Origin: Ehretia macrophylla
Taxonomy: Eukaryota > Streptophyta > Magnoliopsida > Boraginales > Ehretiaceae
Reading direction: 5' to 3'
DNA: 64,000 nucleotides
Assembly (NCBI GenBank): GCA_037974665.1
Contig: CM075781.1
Coordinates: forward strand, 36,921,735-36,985,734
The position numbers and the translations under genes are program-made. The notes beneath the pieces are model-generated. The model was not told the DNA's origin. It ran no database searches and saw only the letters and a list, made by a program, of their open reading frames with translations. How positions within the stretch are numbered: position 1 is the stretch's first letter; every line of letters begins with the position of its first letter. Below, piece after piece: positions 47,991 to 60,282 of this stretch.

Positions 47991-50900
47991 TGTGACGACC
48001 CGGACCTAGCATATAGACATTTTATTAGTTTGCATTTAATTTAATTTATTAAATTGCACCATTCTTGAAAAACGTGTCACGATAACTGTTGCATTCACTT
48101 AAATTATATTCAATTGGCTTTCCCAAAATAATTATTTTATTATTTTATTTATTAGAATTTATTTTACTAACAATTTAAAATGATTTAATTTCACTATTTG
48201 AATGTGAAGCCTTAAACCCGGGAATAATAATTTTTATTTATTTATTATCACCATTTGTATTTATTTAAATTATATTTAATTGATTTACATAAAGTCATTA
48301 ATTTATTATTTTCATTATTTGTATTTATTTAATTTATATTTAAATAATTTATCCGGGACACTTATTCTATTATTTTAATTATTTAAATTGTTTCACATGT
48401 CTTTAAATTAATTTATCTTACTGTTTGAATGGGAAGCTCGGACCCGGATCTAAACGAACTAGTTTGTTATGTTAATAATTATATTTATTTATGTTTCCCG
48501 GACCCGAAGGAACTGACTTATTATTTTTACTAAAAATATTTATTTATTTGGCCCGGACCTGAACAGGCTATCTTAAAATTTGTAGTAATAAATGTATTTA
48601 TGTGAATTTCATCTAATTACCAAAAATGATTATCTTATATTTATTACTTGTTTATAATTAATTTACTTAGTTTTATCGAGCCCAGAAAGACTTTTAATTT
48701 ATTATATTTGATTATTCTATGTGCATATTTGAATTAATTTTCCTTTATTTGATCTTATTTGTTATTATATGTTTTTAAATTTTAAGTTTAACTTGAGCCC
48801 GAGTAAAATTTTAAACTACTTTATTTTTCAAATTTGATATTTTTCCCCTGAACATTTCTGTATTTAATATATTCGTTCATTATCGGAATGTACATTTCAT
48901 ATCCCGAGCATGAGGAAAATAAATATTTCTAGTGTCCCCGAGTGAATAGTGATAATTTATTATTTTAGGCCTTTAGTATTCTTATTAGTTTTTACTTAGT
49001 TTTATAGCCAATTATATTTAATAGAAGCCCAAATCATTAGTAGACCATTTATTTACTTAGCATTTACATACTTATACATAATAGTTAAGACAAAACAAAA
49101 CAAAAGAAAGGAAAAAGAAATGTAAAGCTAAATTAGGACTTTTAACCAATTGTTATATGTACATATTATTATATCATACTTATATTATATGATTACATAA
49201 GTCAAAGCATTAGGAAAATGAAAGATGTTGGATCAGCTGCAGCATAGGAAAAAAAACGTGGGACCAAGCTAGACTTTAGCCAAAGTAGATATGTATTTAT
49301 ACTTCTATTAATTGTTAAACAAAGAAAAACAAAGAGCACAAAAGAAAGCAATAGAATAGGCAACCAGTGAGCAAACCGTGAGCCATTTTTGGAGCTTAAG
49401 GTTGACTTCCTTTTCATTTTTCTTCCCTTTAAGCCAAGGTCAAAGGAGGTTTAAGCTATTTTCCTTCATTTCCTAGCTTTACTAAGGTGATGGAGTTTCA
49501 CTTTCTTGAAGTTTGAAGTTATTGCATTTTTGTTGAATTTTTTGATTTGTCAATTATAGCTATAAAATTTGTTATGAATGCTTATTATGTGTTTATTAGG
49601 ACCTATAGAGTTAACTTTTGAAGCTTGTTATCAAATTTTGTGGTTAAATGTTGAGATTGAATGAAGAAGATGATGAATAGTGCTCAAAATTAGGGTTTTG
49701 CTAAATCTTGCTAAATAGATTGAATTGATGCTTCTTTTAGGTGCTTTAGATGTTAGTGGAACTAGTCAAAGACCCATGTGAAGTTGAATCACCCAAAACC
49801 GAGCTAAATTGCAAAATTAGTCAACTTTTAAAAGAGGACTTTTCTCGTTGTGCAATTCGGGCACATTTGGGCTATGGTTTGGGTATCCTTGGGGTATGGA
49901 AGCACTATTGGTGCTTTCGTTACGCGAAGTTGGGGTTCGGATAATATAGTTGTAGTTAAAACCCGCTTGGGGCCTTCCCGAGTTTTTGCTTCTAAAATGA
50001 GTTTTTATGATTTTAATATGTGTCTTTTAGCTTAATTAGGACTATAGTATGATTTGTAGGTAGTTTGGAAACCTTGAATTGTGCATAGGAGAAGGAAAAC
50101 TTGGTTTAAGAAAGGGGAAATGTAGTATTTGGCCTGTTTTGTTGCATCTATAGCTTGTTGAAGTGTTGTCATGCATTATATTGTTTGTCTAAACTTCAAT
50201 TGAGCTATTTAAATAGTTGGTGAAGAAAAGTTATGTTGTATGCCTCTTTTAGAGAATTATATTGCTATATTGTGTATTTGTTGGCTTATATTGTAATTAT
50301 TTGCGATGGCGGTCTACTTTGTCGTCTCTTATATGTGTTAATTGTTATACTTGGTTCTCGTGATCATGTTTTGGGTTGCGCAACCTTTTCGGACATGGTA
50401 GCGTCGAGAAACACGGGCGGCATCGGGCTTGCCGTGCTCCCTCGACTACCATGGTGCCTATTACATTCTCGCTGAGGCATACTCCACTACCCTAGAGGCG
50501 TGGTACACCTGTTGGGCATGGACCTACCTCAGGAGAAAGGGTCGTAGGATCAGGATACATCCGGAGTATCCCAACTTGTTGGAGTAAGGGGTTTGCCGGC
50601 ACTTGCGTGAAGTTCGTGGCTCGTGGCTCGTGATTGAAGCCTTGAAGTGGAACTGTATCCTTTTTAATGTGGTTAATTACTTGGCTATTTAACTTTGTTG
50701 GTTTATGTTGTATATATATGAAATTCTTATGTTTGTATATCATATTGCACATCTGGTATGTTGTATCACCTCCCTCACTGAGTAACTTGGTTACTCATTC
50801 CTCTTTCAACATATTTCAGGAAAAGCTGAAGATTGGATTGCCTCCTGTGTGACCTACTTGCTCTATCAATGTGTAAAACATGGAAGAATGTGATCATGAT

Positions 50901-51441
50901 ATGCTTGTATTGTATTTGAGATTTTGTGCCCATGTATGTATTTATGTTATATCAAGGAATGTAATATTAAAGTTTTAGTTTTGTTTGGTGATTAGGTACT
51001 AGTGTGCTTGTAATATCTTCTATTTGATTTACTTTATTACTTAGTAGTGCATGCTTGTATGGACGACGAAAACTAGTTAGTTGGTTGGACACAAATTATA
51101 AGAAAGCTTGATTGATAATATAGTGTGGTATGATAAGTGGATTAAAAAGATAGAACTTCAATTGATTTAATGTTGCATGCTTGTGTGATATGTTGTTGGG
51201 TTTCAAGGCTCGGATGGCCTTGAGAAACTGGTTGGCTTTATGAATCTTGAAAGCTAGGTTGTATGAATGGTTGATTGTGATTCAAGTCTTGTATGTGACT
51301 GTTGGCAGGTTTCTAGATAGACCTATATATAGGGGAAATTCCATCCGTTTTTCCCTAAATTTCGTGCCCGGGGTTTGGATTTGGGTTGAGTATAGTTTGG
51401 TTAATAGAAGTCCCAGTTCCGTGAGGGATCGGGGCGTTACA
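47991..51441 (+). repeat. 3' LTR of the nested element
   Basis: 3451 bp, nearly identical to 43379-46834. Confidence 0.9.
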
Positions 51442-51446
51442 ACTTC

Positions 51447-53211
51447 CATGGCGAAGCCAATTGAAGCAGTCCCAGTGAAGGCGGTCCGTCCCCGAAGCTC
51501 GACCACGGCCAATGTTTCTTTAGGTTGGGGAAAGATGATTGAGTAGTTGTTCGCCTACTGTAAATGTGAGTGTCATTCAACCGTGCATATGGCCAATGCC
51601 AGGCTGAGGAACTGGTCGGTGGATCGACATCACAAGTTGAAGGTTCCAGGTCTGCACAACTTTGCTTGTTATCCTCCACCTGACCATTTCACTATTTATG
51701 ACCTTGCCTTCGATGTTATCCAACTCCCGCTCCCTGGTTTTATCACCAACATTCTGAACTATTTTAAGCTCAGCTTGGGTCAGATGTCTCATAATAGTTG
51801 GGTCGTAGCTGTGGCGTTCTATGTGTTTTGCCTCGAGAAGGAGATGGAGCCAACCCTGCGCCGATTCAGACAATTGTTTGTTTGGAAGCCCAACCCAAAG
51901 CAGCCTAGGTGGTTCCATTTCGTAGCTCGGGCGGGGAACGCCATATTCACCAAGTGGCATTCCTCCAACAAGGGTTGGTACAACGACTACTATTTGGTGG
52001 AGCCGACTCTGAACCCAGGGTGCAGAAGGGATTGGATTCCCACTCTAAAGAATAATCTGAACGACGACCATAAGTTTTCAGACACAGAACTCGAGGAGGT
52101 CGGGGTGCTTAGGCCCGAGCCGGGATTGTTGATAAATATTAATAGCGTGCTCAAGTGGGTGAGGATCTGGAACTCCAAGTTATTCAGGACGGAGCCCGAC
52201 CTAATGAAGAGGCATCCCCATCATTTCGTCTGTTACTATTATCTTTAATTAGCTCTCAGTCATCTCTCACTTTTTTTTCCTCTTTTGCAGACATGTCGGA
52301 TGCTGCGAGACTCGCCTATATCAAAAGGAATAAGGTTGAGGCCAATGCCGAAGACTCAGCTCAGTCCGGACTCAGTCCTGTTGTCCCTAGAGAGCAGAGG
52401 TAGCGATCCAGTAGCCGAGTTCGAGAGGTCAGCACTGAGGCGACCTCCAAAGGGCCCTCAAAGTCACCTTTGCCAAAGAGGCCGACCTCAGGGGTGGTAG
52501 TCCAAGAGCGCTCAGCGACCCACCTTAAGAATAGGAAAAGTCCCTGACTCAAATATACCAGAAAAGGCAAAGCTACCGAGGTGGTCCAGCATAAAAGGGA
52601 TTATGTCGACGCGACCTCGGTCGAGCGCGACCCCAAGCTAGCAAAGGTTCCAGCCGAGTGGCTTTCACTCGACCTAAGAACAATCGTGGCCACGGTGAGT
52701 TGAGCTCAATTACTCATGCATGATTATACCTTTCAGCTCGGCTAATCACATTTGTTGCCTTCTTGTGCAGGCTGAGTCCCATGCTCTCACCATCCCCAGC
52801 CTCCTTACTAAGGTCCAAGCCCACTGTCTCGAGCTCGAGCAGCGACAAGCTGACACCCGAGCCGAGCTCGATGCCCAGAGAGTGAAGGCTTCCAAGAGGT
52901 ACAAGGATGATGCGGATGAGGTCAGCCGGCTGAAGGTGGAGCTCGCGGCCAAGGAGAAAGAGCTCGAGATGGAGAAAGCCCAACGCCAATCGGTGGCCAA
53001 GGATATAGAGCGCTATATGTTGGAGAGACGCAAGGCCAAGGCGAAGCTCCAAGAGCTCCTAGATTGGGTCGGTCCCTATGGAGAAAAGGCGGTAGAAGAC
53101 TACAAATCCAGCGAAACGGTTGTGGACTGGGTGGCCACGGAAGATGGGATAATGGCCAAGTACGCCGAGCTAAAGTACTACTTCCGAGGTCAAGTCACAA
53201 CTCGGAAATGA
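51447..53211 (+). pseudogene. Antisense gene of the Tat element (PF04195-like)
   Basis: On the strand opposite gag-pol, downstream of integrase, there is a 234-codon frame (51547-52248: DLAFDVIQLPLPGFITNIL, LGQMSHNSWVVAVAF). It resembles the 'putative gypsy type transposon' family (PF04195, from memory). A later block (52720-53211) is a Lys/Glu/Arg-rich coiled coil. Antisense genes at this place are known in Tat-lineage elements such as Grande. The 5' part of the gene appears to lie at about 43058-43378, on the other side of the inserted long-LTR element, so the gene was split by that insertion. Fossil; role unknown. Confidence 0.65.
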
Positions 53212-54159
53212 GCAAAGACCTTCCTTCCTGCCTCCAAGAATGACTACATCAAAATCTTGGAGGTTCCACCGCCAGAATTCTGGGAGGTACTTGAGCTTCC
53301 GGTCGACCTCAAGTCCCAAGCCCAAAAGGTGATAGATTTCATCAAGAAGGGCATGGACCAGGTCGGGGAAGAAGCCGTCGCCACTGCCTCTTTGACTCCT
53401 ACCCCCGCGCCTAAATGAGCTTTGTATTTTGCCCGAGTCAAGCTTTTTTAATTTGTACTCTTTCTCCATTTAATGAAATGAATACTTTTAGTCTTTATTT
53501 ATGTTTTGTCCGAGTTCGTACAAATGTACCTTTATCTTCGCTAATTTTCTTAAGTAAGTAGAGTCGGACCAACATAATGGACCTTTCAAACTTAAGTGAT
53601 TAATTTTCATATAAAGAACCGAGCTGGACGCGATTAATGAACTATCATTCTAATCTGAGCTGATTAATTGGACAACTATTATTGTTGCCGACCTGGACTC
53701 GTCAGTCCGATTTGAAATGGGTTAAACTAATGTTGACTAATGTTGAGTTCAAGTTTAGACCAAAACTAACATGCCGACCCGAAGCCGGTTAGTATTGAGT
53801 TGGACTTTAATCCGAACTAGTAAAGCAAATCAAATTGTTATTGATTATAACCGAGCTGAGACCTAGTCTGAGCTGGTTTTCTTGATTATTAGCTCATAGT
53901 TAAGTGTGGCTACTGCGTTAATCCGAGTTTGCAAGAGTTGAGTAGCTAAGGTGCTTGGGCCCAGGTCGGGCTTCACACAGGTATACAAAATATCTTGGGC
54001 CCAGGTCGGGCTTCACACAGGTATACAAAATATATTGTATTGAAATTATGTACATAGCGTACTTGGGCTCGGGAGCCAGTTACAGGTAGAGTTTTGACTC
54101 AGGGCCTTAACAAAATATTTCGGCTCGAGAGCCATTACAAAATATCCAGCTCGGAGGCC
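53212..54159. other. Tat element spacer with a 40-bp tandem repeat
   Basis: Mostly non-coding, AT-richer than the flanking coding parts. A 40-bp unit (GGGCCCAGGTCGGGCTTCAC ...) occurs twice in tandem at about 53957-54036. Confidence 0.6.
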
Positions 54160-55251
54160 TTAGACAAAGTACTGTTTCGGGTGTTCTGAGTGCCATGCAT
54201 TCTTAAGTGGTTTCCCGTACTTGTTACCTGAGCGCGACAAAAATATGTCCTTTCTGAGGATGAGGTCGCCAACCTTAGTAGGCTTAGGCTTGACCTGCTT
54301 GACCAAGGCTTTTTGCATGGAAGCTTTGCTAGCCAATCCTGATTTGAGCTTTAGCTTAGAGCTCTTCAGTAAGGTCGAGTTCTTCATGGATCAGGGCTCC
54401 GTTTATTCCTGGATCATGGTGGAAGGTTCTATTGGTAGGAGACCCGATCTCCACTGGCAGCACTGCTTGAGTATCGAAGGTCAGCTCGAAGGGAGATTCT
54501 CCCATTACCGAGCTGGTGGTGGTTCGCTATGCCCACAGCACCTCAGGAAGAATCGATGCCCATTGGCCTTCCGCTTCCTCCAACTTGGTTTTCAGGCCCT
54601 GCAAAATGATTTGGTTAGTCATTTCAGCTTGGCTATTACTATAAGGGTGAGCAATAGATGAGAATCTGAGGTCGATCCCAATCTCAGCACATTTACCTCG
54701 AAAGTATGCATTGTCAAATTATTTTCCGTGATCGGTGATGATGACCTTTGGTACCCCAAATTAGCAAATGATATTCTTCCATACAAAATCCCAAGTTGTC
54801 ATTTCTGTTATTCTAGCAATACCTTCGGCCTCGGGCCATTTGGTGAAGTAGTCTACAACTACAAAGGCGTGCTTCTTTTGGCCAACACTGGTTGACAATG
54901 GGCCAATGATGTCTAGACCCCATTGGTAGAATGGCCACGGGCTTATCATCACTGTCAGGTCTACCGCTCGCTTCCTCTATATATTGGCAAACCTTTGGCA
55001 AGTGTCACACTTTTTTATATACTCTTTGGCATCTTGTCTAAGGTTGGCCAAAAATAGCCTTGCATCAATGCCTTCCGAGCTAGGGCCTTGCCTCCCAAGT
55101 GGTTTCCACATATCCCTTCATGAATTTCTCTAAGTATATATAGATTCCCTCCTAGGGCCCAACACATTTTAAGAGATGCCAAATGTAGGCTCTTTTGTAA
55201 AGTTATCCCGCTATTATGACAAACCTTGAGGTCTGTTTCATGAGTTTTCAA
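54160..55251 (-). pseudogene. Tat integrase region
   Basis: Includes an HHCC-like start (GICGNHLGGKALARKALMQGYFWPT), the core (WGLDIIGPLSTSVGQKKHAFV, DYFTKWPEA) and a basic C-terminal part with KVGDLILRKD. Fossil. Confidence 0.8.
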
Positions 55252-56200
55252 GCTGCTTTTTCATCCTCCGGGATCATACCTTGCCCCAAGTAGTCCATGA
55301 TTGGTCGGGTCCAATCTGGGCTTAAATTGAGCTTGGCTATGGCTTGCATCCCCAACTGGATACTTAGTTCGGAGACTTCTTCCACATGGACCAGTGTAGG
55401 TTGGCTCTCGTCTAAGACCAACTTGGACAGAGCGTCAGCCTTCATATTCTCCTCTCTCAGAATTTGCTGTATTGTAAACCTCTTGAGCCCTGAGGTCAAA
55501 TCTTTAACTCTGTTGAGGTAGGCCAGCATAGTATTGTCCTTGACTTCAAATTCTCCTGATATTTGGCTGGCAACCAATTAAGAGTCGGTACTCAGGTCCA
55601 CTGTTTGTGCCCCAAGTTGAGCCACAATTTTCAATCCTGTGATCACTGCTTCGTACTCAGCCTCATTGTTGGACGCCAGAAAGGAGAACTTGAGGGAGTA
55701 TTGGTGCTCATGCTGGGACGGGTCGAGAATGACCACTCCGGCTCTACTTCTTGACTTCCACGATGCTCCATCCACATGGACCTTTCACACATCCTCCGGG
55801 TCATGCTCGGCTCGACCAGTACATTCTACCACAAAGTCCGCGATGGCTTGTGCTTTGATGGCTGTTCTAGGTTGATAGGTGATGTCAAATTGACTCAGCT
55901 CAACTGCCCATTTCAATAGCCTACCTGACGCCTTCGGCTTATGCATAATAGACTTGAGTAGGCATCTATCATGTCCTTAATTGGGTGAGCATCAAAATAT
56001 GGCTTCAGCTTCCTTGCCGTCGTGATGAGCACGAAAATGAGTTTTTCCAAGGAAGAATACCTCGCCTCCGCCCCTTGCAAGGTTTTGCTAACATAATAGA
56101 CTGACTTCCGCTTCTTCCCTTCTTCGCGGACCAGTGCCGCCGCCATTGCTGTCCCCGAGCATGCCAGGTATAGTACTAGTTCCTCCCCCACCTCAGGTCG
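55248..56200 (-). pseudogene. Tat dual RNase H region
   Basis: A first RNase H (56191-55913: LYLACSGTAMAAALVREE, ARYSSLEKLIFVLI) of the ordinary Ty3 kind is followed by a second one (55775-55248: DGASWKSRSRAGVVI, SNNEAEYEAVITGL, REENMKADALSKL) of the archaeal/plant RNase H1 kind. Two such domains are a known hallmark of part of the Tat lineage. Fossil. Confidence 0.8.
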
Positions 56201-56405
56201 GGATAGTAGGGGTGGCGAAGCTAGATACCTCTTCAGCTCTTGGAAGGCGTCTTGGCATTACTTAGTTCATTCAAAATTTTTAGGATTCCTCAATATTTTG
56301 AACAGAGGAGCATACTTGTCGGCCGACCTGGACATGAATCTGTTTAACGCCGCAACCTTGCCCGCGAGCACCTGGACGTCCTTTATGCAAGTCGACGGTA
56401 CCAGG

Positions 56406-57317
56406 TCAAGTATCGCCTAAACTTTTTTTGGGTTGGCTTCTATCCCCCGTGCCGTGACCATGAACACCAAAAAATTTTCCCAGCTTAAGGCCGAATGCGC
56501 ACTTTTTCGGGTTTAACTTTATCCCAAAGTGCTCTATTACGGCGAAGGCATCAGCCAGGTCGGCTACATGGTTTTCTGCCCTCCTGCTCTTGACCAACAT
56601 GTCATCTACATAGATCTTCATATTCCGGCCAATCTGATTTCTGAAGGCCTTATTCACCATCCGAGTATAGGTAGCTCCAGCATTCTTGAGCCCAAAGGGC
56701 ATGACCTTATAGTAGTAGAGTCCCTGATCGGTAATGAAAGCGGTTTTCTCCTTATGTCTGGGAGCCATCTTAATCTGGTTATAGCCCTTGAAGGCATCCA
56801 TGAAAGAGAGTAGCTCGAACCCGGAGGTGGCATCCACCATCTGATCAATCCAAGGTAAGGGAAAGCAGTCCTTGGTATAGGCCTTATTGAGGTCGGTAAA
56901 GTCAATATACAATCTCCACTTGCCTGAGGACTTGGCCACTAGTACCACATTCGATAACCAGGTTGGGTATTGGATTCTCCTTATGTGGCTGACGTCCACC
57001 AACTTATCAACCTCTTCTGCTATTATCTGTTACTTATCATAATGGAAGTGCCTGTGCCTCTGCTTTACCGGATAGTGATTTGCGTCGATATTCAGGTGAT
57101 GCTTAATTACACTCGGGTCGATACCTGTCATGTCAGAAGCAGACCATGCAAATATGTGTTCATTTTTAAGAAGAAATTGTCTTGAGGTCATCATGGAGCT
57201 CACTCCCGATCTTTGATCTCTTTGCTTCATCAAAAAGCTCCACTTCTTGAAGGTCTTCAGTCGAACTCCCTCTTTTGGCATCCTTCTTATCCTTAGGCAA
57301 ATCTGGTCCCCAGCCAA
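56406..57317 (-). pseudogene. Tat reverse transcriptase region
   Basis: The linker ends HHLNIDANHYPVKQRHRHF. The RT palm follows with YPTWLSNVVLVAKSSGKWR, DLNKAYTKDCFPLPWID, MPFGLKNAGATY and the YVDDMLVKS active-site box. This is typical Ty3/Gypsy of the Tat lineage. Fossil. Confidence 0.88.
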
Positions 57318-57319
57318 CC

Positions 57320-57990
57320 TGATATTTAGGGCGGAGGGAATTTACATAACATTCCCGAGCTGAGAGTTGGGTTCCTCAGATGGTGGTCGTGCCGCCCGGG
57401 GTCAGGAATTTCAAGGCCTAGTGGTAAGTTGATGGAATGGCCCTGAAATGATTGAGTGCTATCCTCCCCAAGATCCTATTATAAGTGGAGTTGTAATCCA
57501 TTACAATGAAGTTGGCCTGCATCGAAACCCGCTTGTCTCCGTCTTCCAGCTTTAGTGGGAGGTTGATGACCCCTTCGGCTTAGTGGGCATATCTAGTAAA
57601 ACTAGCCAAGGTACCCCTCAGCTGCCTAAGTCGGCTCTTGTCCAATCCTATCTACTCAAATGCCTTCAGGAATATGACTTATATCGAGCAACCAGTGTCC
57701 ACCATCAGCCTCTTTATGGTGAAGTTGGCTATTTTAGCGCTAATCACCAATGGATCGTCATGAGGCAGTATCACCCTCTCCAAGTCTTCTGAGGAGAAAG
57801 TGAGCTCCTCTATCCCCGGGACCGGACCCTGCACCGGCCCGTACTCTCTTCCAGCTCGAACATATCATTTTCTGCTAGTTGAGGTCTCACCACCCGACGC
57901 CAATCTCTTGCGTGGTTTCAATCACAGCCAAACGTCCGCCCCCAGCCTGGCGCCTGGGTAGACTTCTCTTCCTCTCTCTCTGATCGTGAT
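57320..57990 (-). pseudogene. Tat protease region (approximate)
   Basis: By position between gag and RT. The sequence is coding-like on the minus strand but no single motif is clear enough to mark the active site. Fossil. Confidence 0.4.
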
Positions 57991-58273
57991 TCTGGGTTGG
58001 CTGTTGATCTACGTACCTTCGGAGGTGACCTCGGGCTATCAGTACCTCGATCTCTTATTTCAAATCTTTGCATTCCTCGATGGTGTGGCCGTAGTCCATA
58101 TGGTAATGGTAATACTTGGTCTTATTGCCCTTCTCGGGTCGTCATTTCATCCTTGGCGCTGGAGGTAGGTGGCTCTGGTACTTGATCTCCATCAAGATCT
58201 GCTCCCTAGAGGTGTTGAGAGAAGTGAACCTACTGAACCAGGGGTTCTGTTTTGGCTGTTGAGGCTGCTTGCC

Positions 58274-59278
58274 TCAGTCATTTTGGACCTTACTCCCAAA
58301 TTGGCCTCGGGAGATCTCTTTTTTCTTTCCGGCTTCCTTCTCCTTGTCATCATCCCTCTTCGCCTGATGGATTTCTTCCGAGTGTATGTACCCTTCTGCC
58401 CGTACCATCTGCTCGACTACAGTATCCACAGGGTCAATGACCAAGGAAGATGTAAGTGGGCCCGACCTAAGCCCACTTTGGTAAGCCATTAATGCCATGG
58501 AGTCCTCTAGGTTGGGGATTCTGAGGAACTCTTCATTGAATCCGGTTGTGTAAGCCCTCAGATTTTCTCTTTTGTGTTGCTTCACTAACAGCAATGATAA
58601 AGTGTGACGGGTTACACGTCAGCTCCCTGCGAAGCAGGACAAGAAAGCCTCTGCCAATTGATAAAAACTTGTAATAGAACCGGGACGAAGGTTTTGGAAC
58701 CAGTCCAAGGCATTGCCAACCAAGGTGGAATGTCTTCGTCTTCATGAGGTCGGCCATATCATGCAGAGTCATATGGTGATCAAAGTTGAGCAGGTGGCTG
58801 GCTGGATCTCCGTCCCCATTATAGACTGCCAGGTTAAGCATCCAGTTGCCAGTGGGCAACGGCGTAGCCAACACCTCAGTTGAGAGTGGGTTTACACCGA
58901 GCTGGTTAATGACCTTGGCTATGGCAGTCGCGGTCTTGGCTTGCTCGAGGTAGGCATGGGCTGCCCTTTTGTCTTTTGCCTCAGTGGGTCTGGCCTTCGG
59001 CTCCAGGAAACCCCTCCGTCTTTCGCCCGGGTTTGCCTTGGGGCTGGAATGCAGAATTGTGGACGCGTGGGTTGCGGCGTAGCTGCTTGCGGAACCGAGA
59101 GGTCCGCAGCTAGCTGGGCTACCTGCTTCTTGAGTTCCTCAAACATGCCGAGCATCATCCTTATCTCTGGTGACAGACTGGAGTTGAGGTCCTCATCTGT
59201 AGAGGGGTTGGTTTGTGAGACTAAGTGTATATGTTGGCTTGTTCCAATGTCAGTTTGGGTTGGGTTTTGGCTAGGCAC
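58274..59278 (-). pseudogene. Tat gag region
   Basis: The Gln/Thr/Pro-rich N-terminal part (59278-58919) precedes a retrotransposon gag core (58874-58274) with LKTKTFHLGWQC-like and LLVKQHKRENLRAYTTGFNE text. It ends in a Lys/Glu-rich basic tail. Fossil. Confidence 0.75.
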
Positions 59279-59418
59279 CTACGTGGTTTCGAGGTCCCCG
59301 TCCGGTTTAGATGAGTCCTCTACTGGCGCGCTGTGCCTTCTAGTTTGTACCATGATGGTTTCTCAATGAGTGGTAAGAAGAGTGATAGAAATAACTCTTC
59401 CCACAGACGGCACTAAAC

Positions 59419-59892
59419 TGTCGATGTCGGGAATCTCGCAGCTAAGGTTGGACGGCTACGCCTGCCAAGCTGGACTTCCGGGTCGGTGGCCGAGCTGAAC
59501 TTTCGGGTTGGCTGCTTGACCTGCACAAGGAAAGGGAAGGAAAAGGCAGGGTGACGACCCAGATTTTCCCCTCAAGCGTACAAATGATTAGTATGTCCGA
59601 GCTGACAAGGTAGTTGAAAGTATTAATGATGAGTTACCCCCAAGTGAGGGGGGTGGAGCTCTATTTATACTAAATTCGGATCTGACAGCATTTAATGCAG
59701 CGCAGCTTTATGTCCCATTAGGGCTTTATGTCCCATCAGAACAGTTGGCGCAGAGGTCGGGGTTTTCTTAGGTCGGGATGAGGTCGAGTCAACATCCAGG
59801 TTGGACATTAACTGAATGGACTAATTTTTGCTCGAGTTAGCCTACCTCAATTCGATGTGAGTAGCTTACCTCAACTCGGGTCCCCCTCGTCA
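59419..59892 (-). repeat. Tat element 5' LTR
   Basis: 474-bp LTR matching 42161-42618, with a short internal tandem duplication of GGGCTTTATGTCCCAT-type text near 59715. Confidence 0.88.
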
Positions 59893-59897
59893 AGATG

Positions 59898-60165
59898 AAA
59901 TAAACACTCAACAACAGATTGTTCATTAAATTAAATGCGTGAAACACCCCATTTTAAACATTGAAGGTCGCGATAGGCTTTGTTTTTTAATATCGAAACT
60001 AGAGGAGATAAATACATGAAGCAAGAAAATAGGGATGAAAAGAAAAGGATGATGTCGCAGATGAAGTTAAATATTCCTTAGCGAAGCAACATTAAAAAGT
60101 AAGACGAGACTGAAGTTGTTGAGCCCGTCTTAAAAATTCAAGACGCGGTTTCTTATCAGAGTGGT
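59898..60165. other. MYB gene 2 upstream flank
   Basis: AT-rich, no gene seen. It begins right after the target duplication of the Tat element, so that element ends about 390 bp upstream of the MYB start codon. Confidence 0.5.
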
Positions 60166-60193
60166 ACTATATATATATATATATATATATATA
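60166..60193 (+). promoter_or_regulatory. TA-rich tract, possible TATA region of MYB gene 2
   Basis: ACTATATATATATATA begins about 115 bp before the ATG at 60283. It could serve as a TATA box but is also a simple TA repeat. Confidence 0.4.
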
Positions 60194-60282
60194 CATAGGT
60201 GCATCTCAGGTGAAATTAGCTGAAGAAGTGGCTTGAAGTTTTTTCCTGAATTTGCAAGGAAAAATCTTGCAAACGCTAGAGA

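Larger units (their letters stand above)
43379..51441 (+). mobile_element. Long-LTR non-autonomous retrotransposon (8.06 kb)
   Basis: Two LTRs of 3456 and 3451 bp begin TGTGACRACCCGGACC and end GGGGCGTTACA, around a 1156-bp interior. Flanks GCTTC (43374-43378) and ACTTC (51442-51446) form a 5-bp duplication with one mismatch. Just inside the first LTR is TAGTATCAGAGC (about 46839-46850), an initiator-Met primer site; just before the second is AAGGAGGGGAGAG, a polypurine tract. The interior has no gag or pol. Structure fits a large retrotransposon derivative dependent on a Ty3/Gypsy (chromovirus-like) partner. LTRs differ by about 2-3% by eye, so it is younger than the Tat host element. Confidence 0.88.
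42161..59892 (-). mobile_element. Ty3/Gypsy Tat-type LTR retrotransposon, 17.7 kb with insert
   Basis: Direct LTRs at 42161-42618 and 59419-59892 start TGTCGA and end CGTCA, and an exact 5-bp duplication AGATG flanks the element (42156-42160 and 59893-59897). On the minus strand, next to the 59.4-kb LTR, TTTAGTGCCGTCTGTGGGAA resembles the common TGGCGCCGTCTGTGGG primer site. Gag, protease, RT, two RNase H domains and integrase follow in order. An additional gene lies on the opposite strand. An 8-kb element inserted at 43379 accounts for much of its length. The LTRs differ by roughly 8-10% by eye, so it is fairly old. It is broken in many places. Confidence 0.9.

Noticed and set aside
44626-50852. 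Several 60-80-codon frames repeated in two copies
   Set aside because: They recur because the two LTRs of the nested element are duplicates. None has a recognisable domain, and both LTRs of an empty element are not expected to code.
52714-53052. Minus-strand Leu-rich frame
   Set aside because: It is the shadow of the coiled-coil block on the plus strand.
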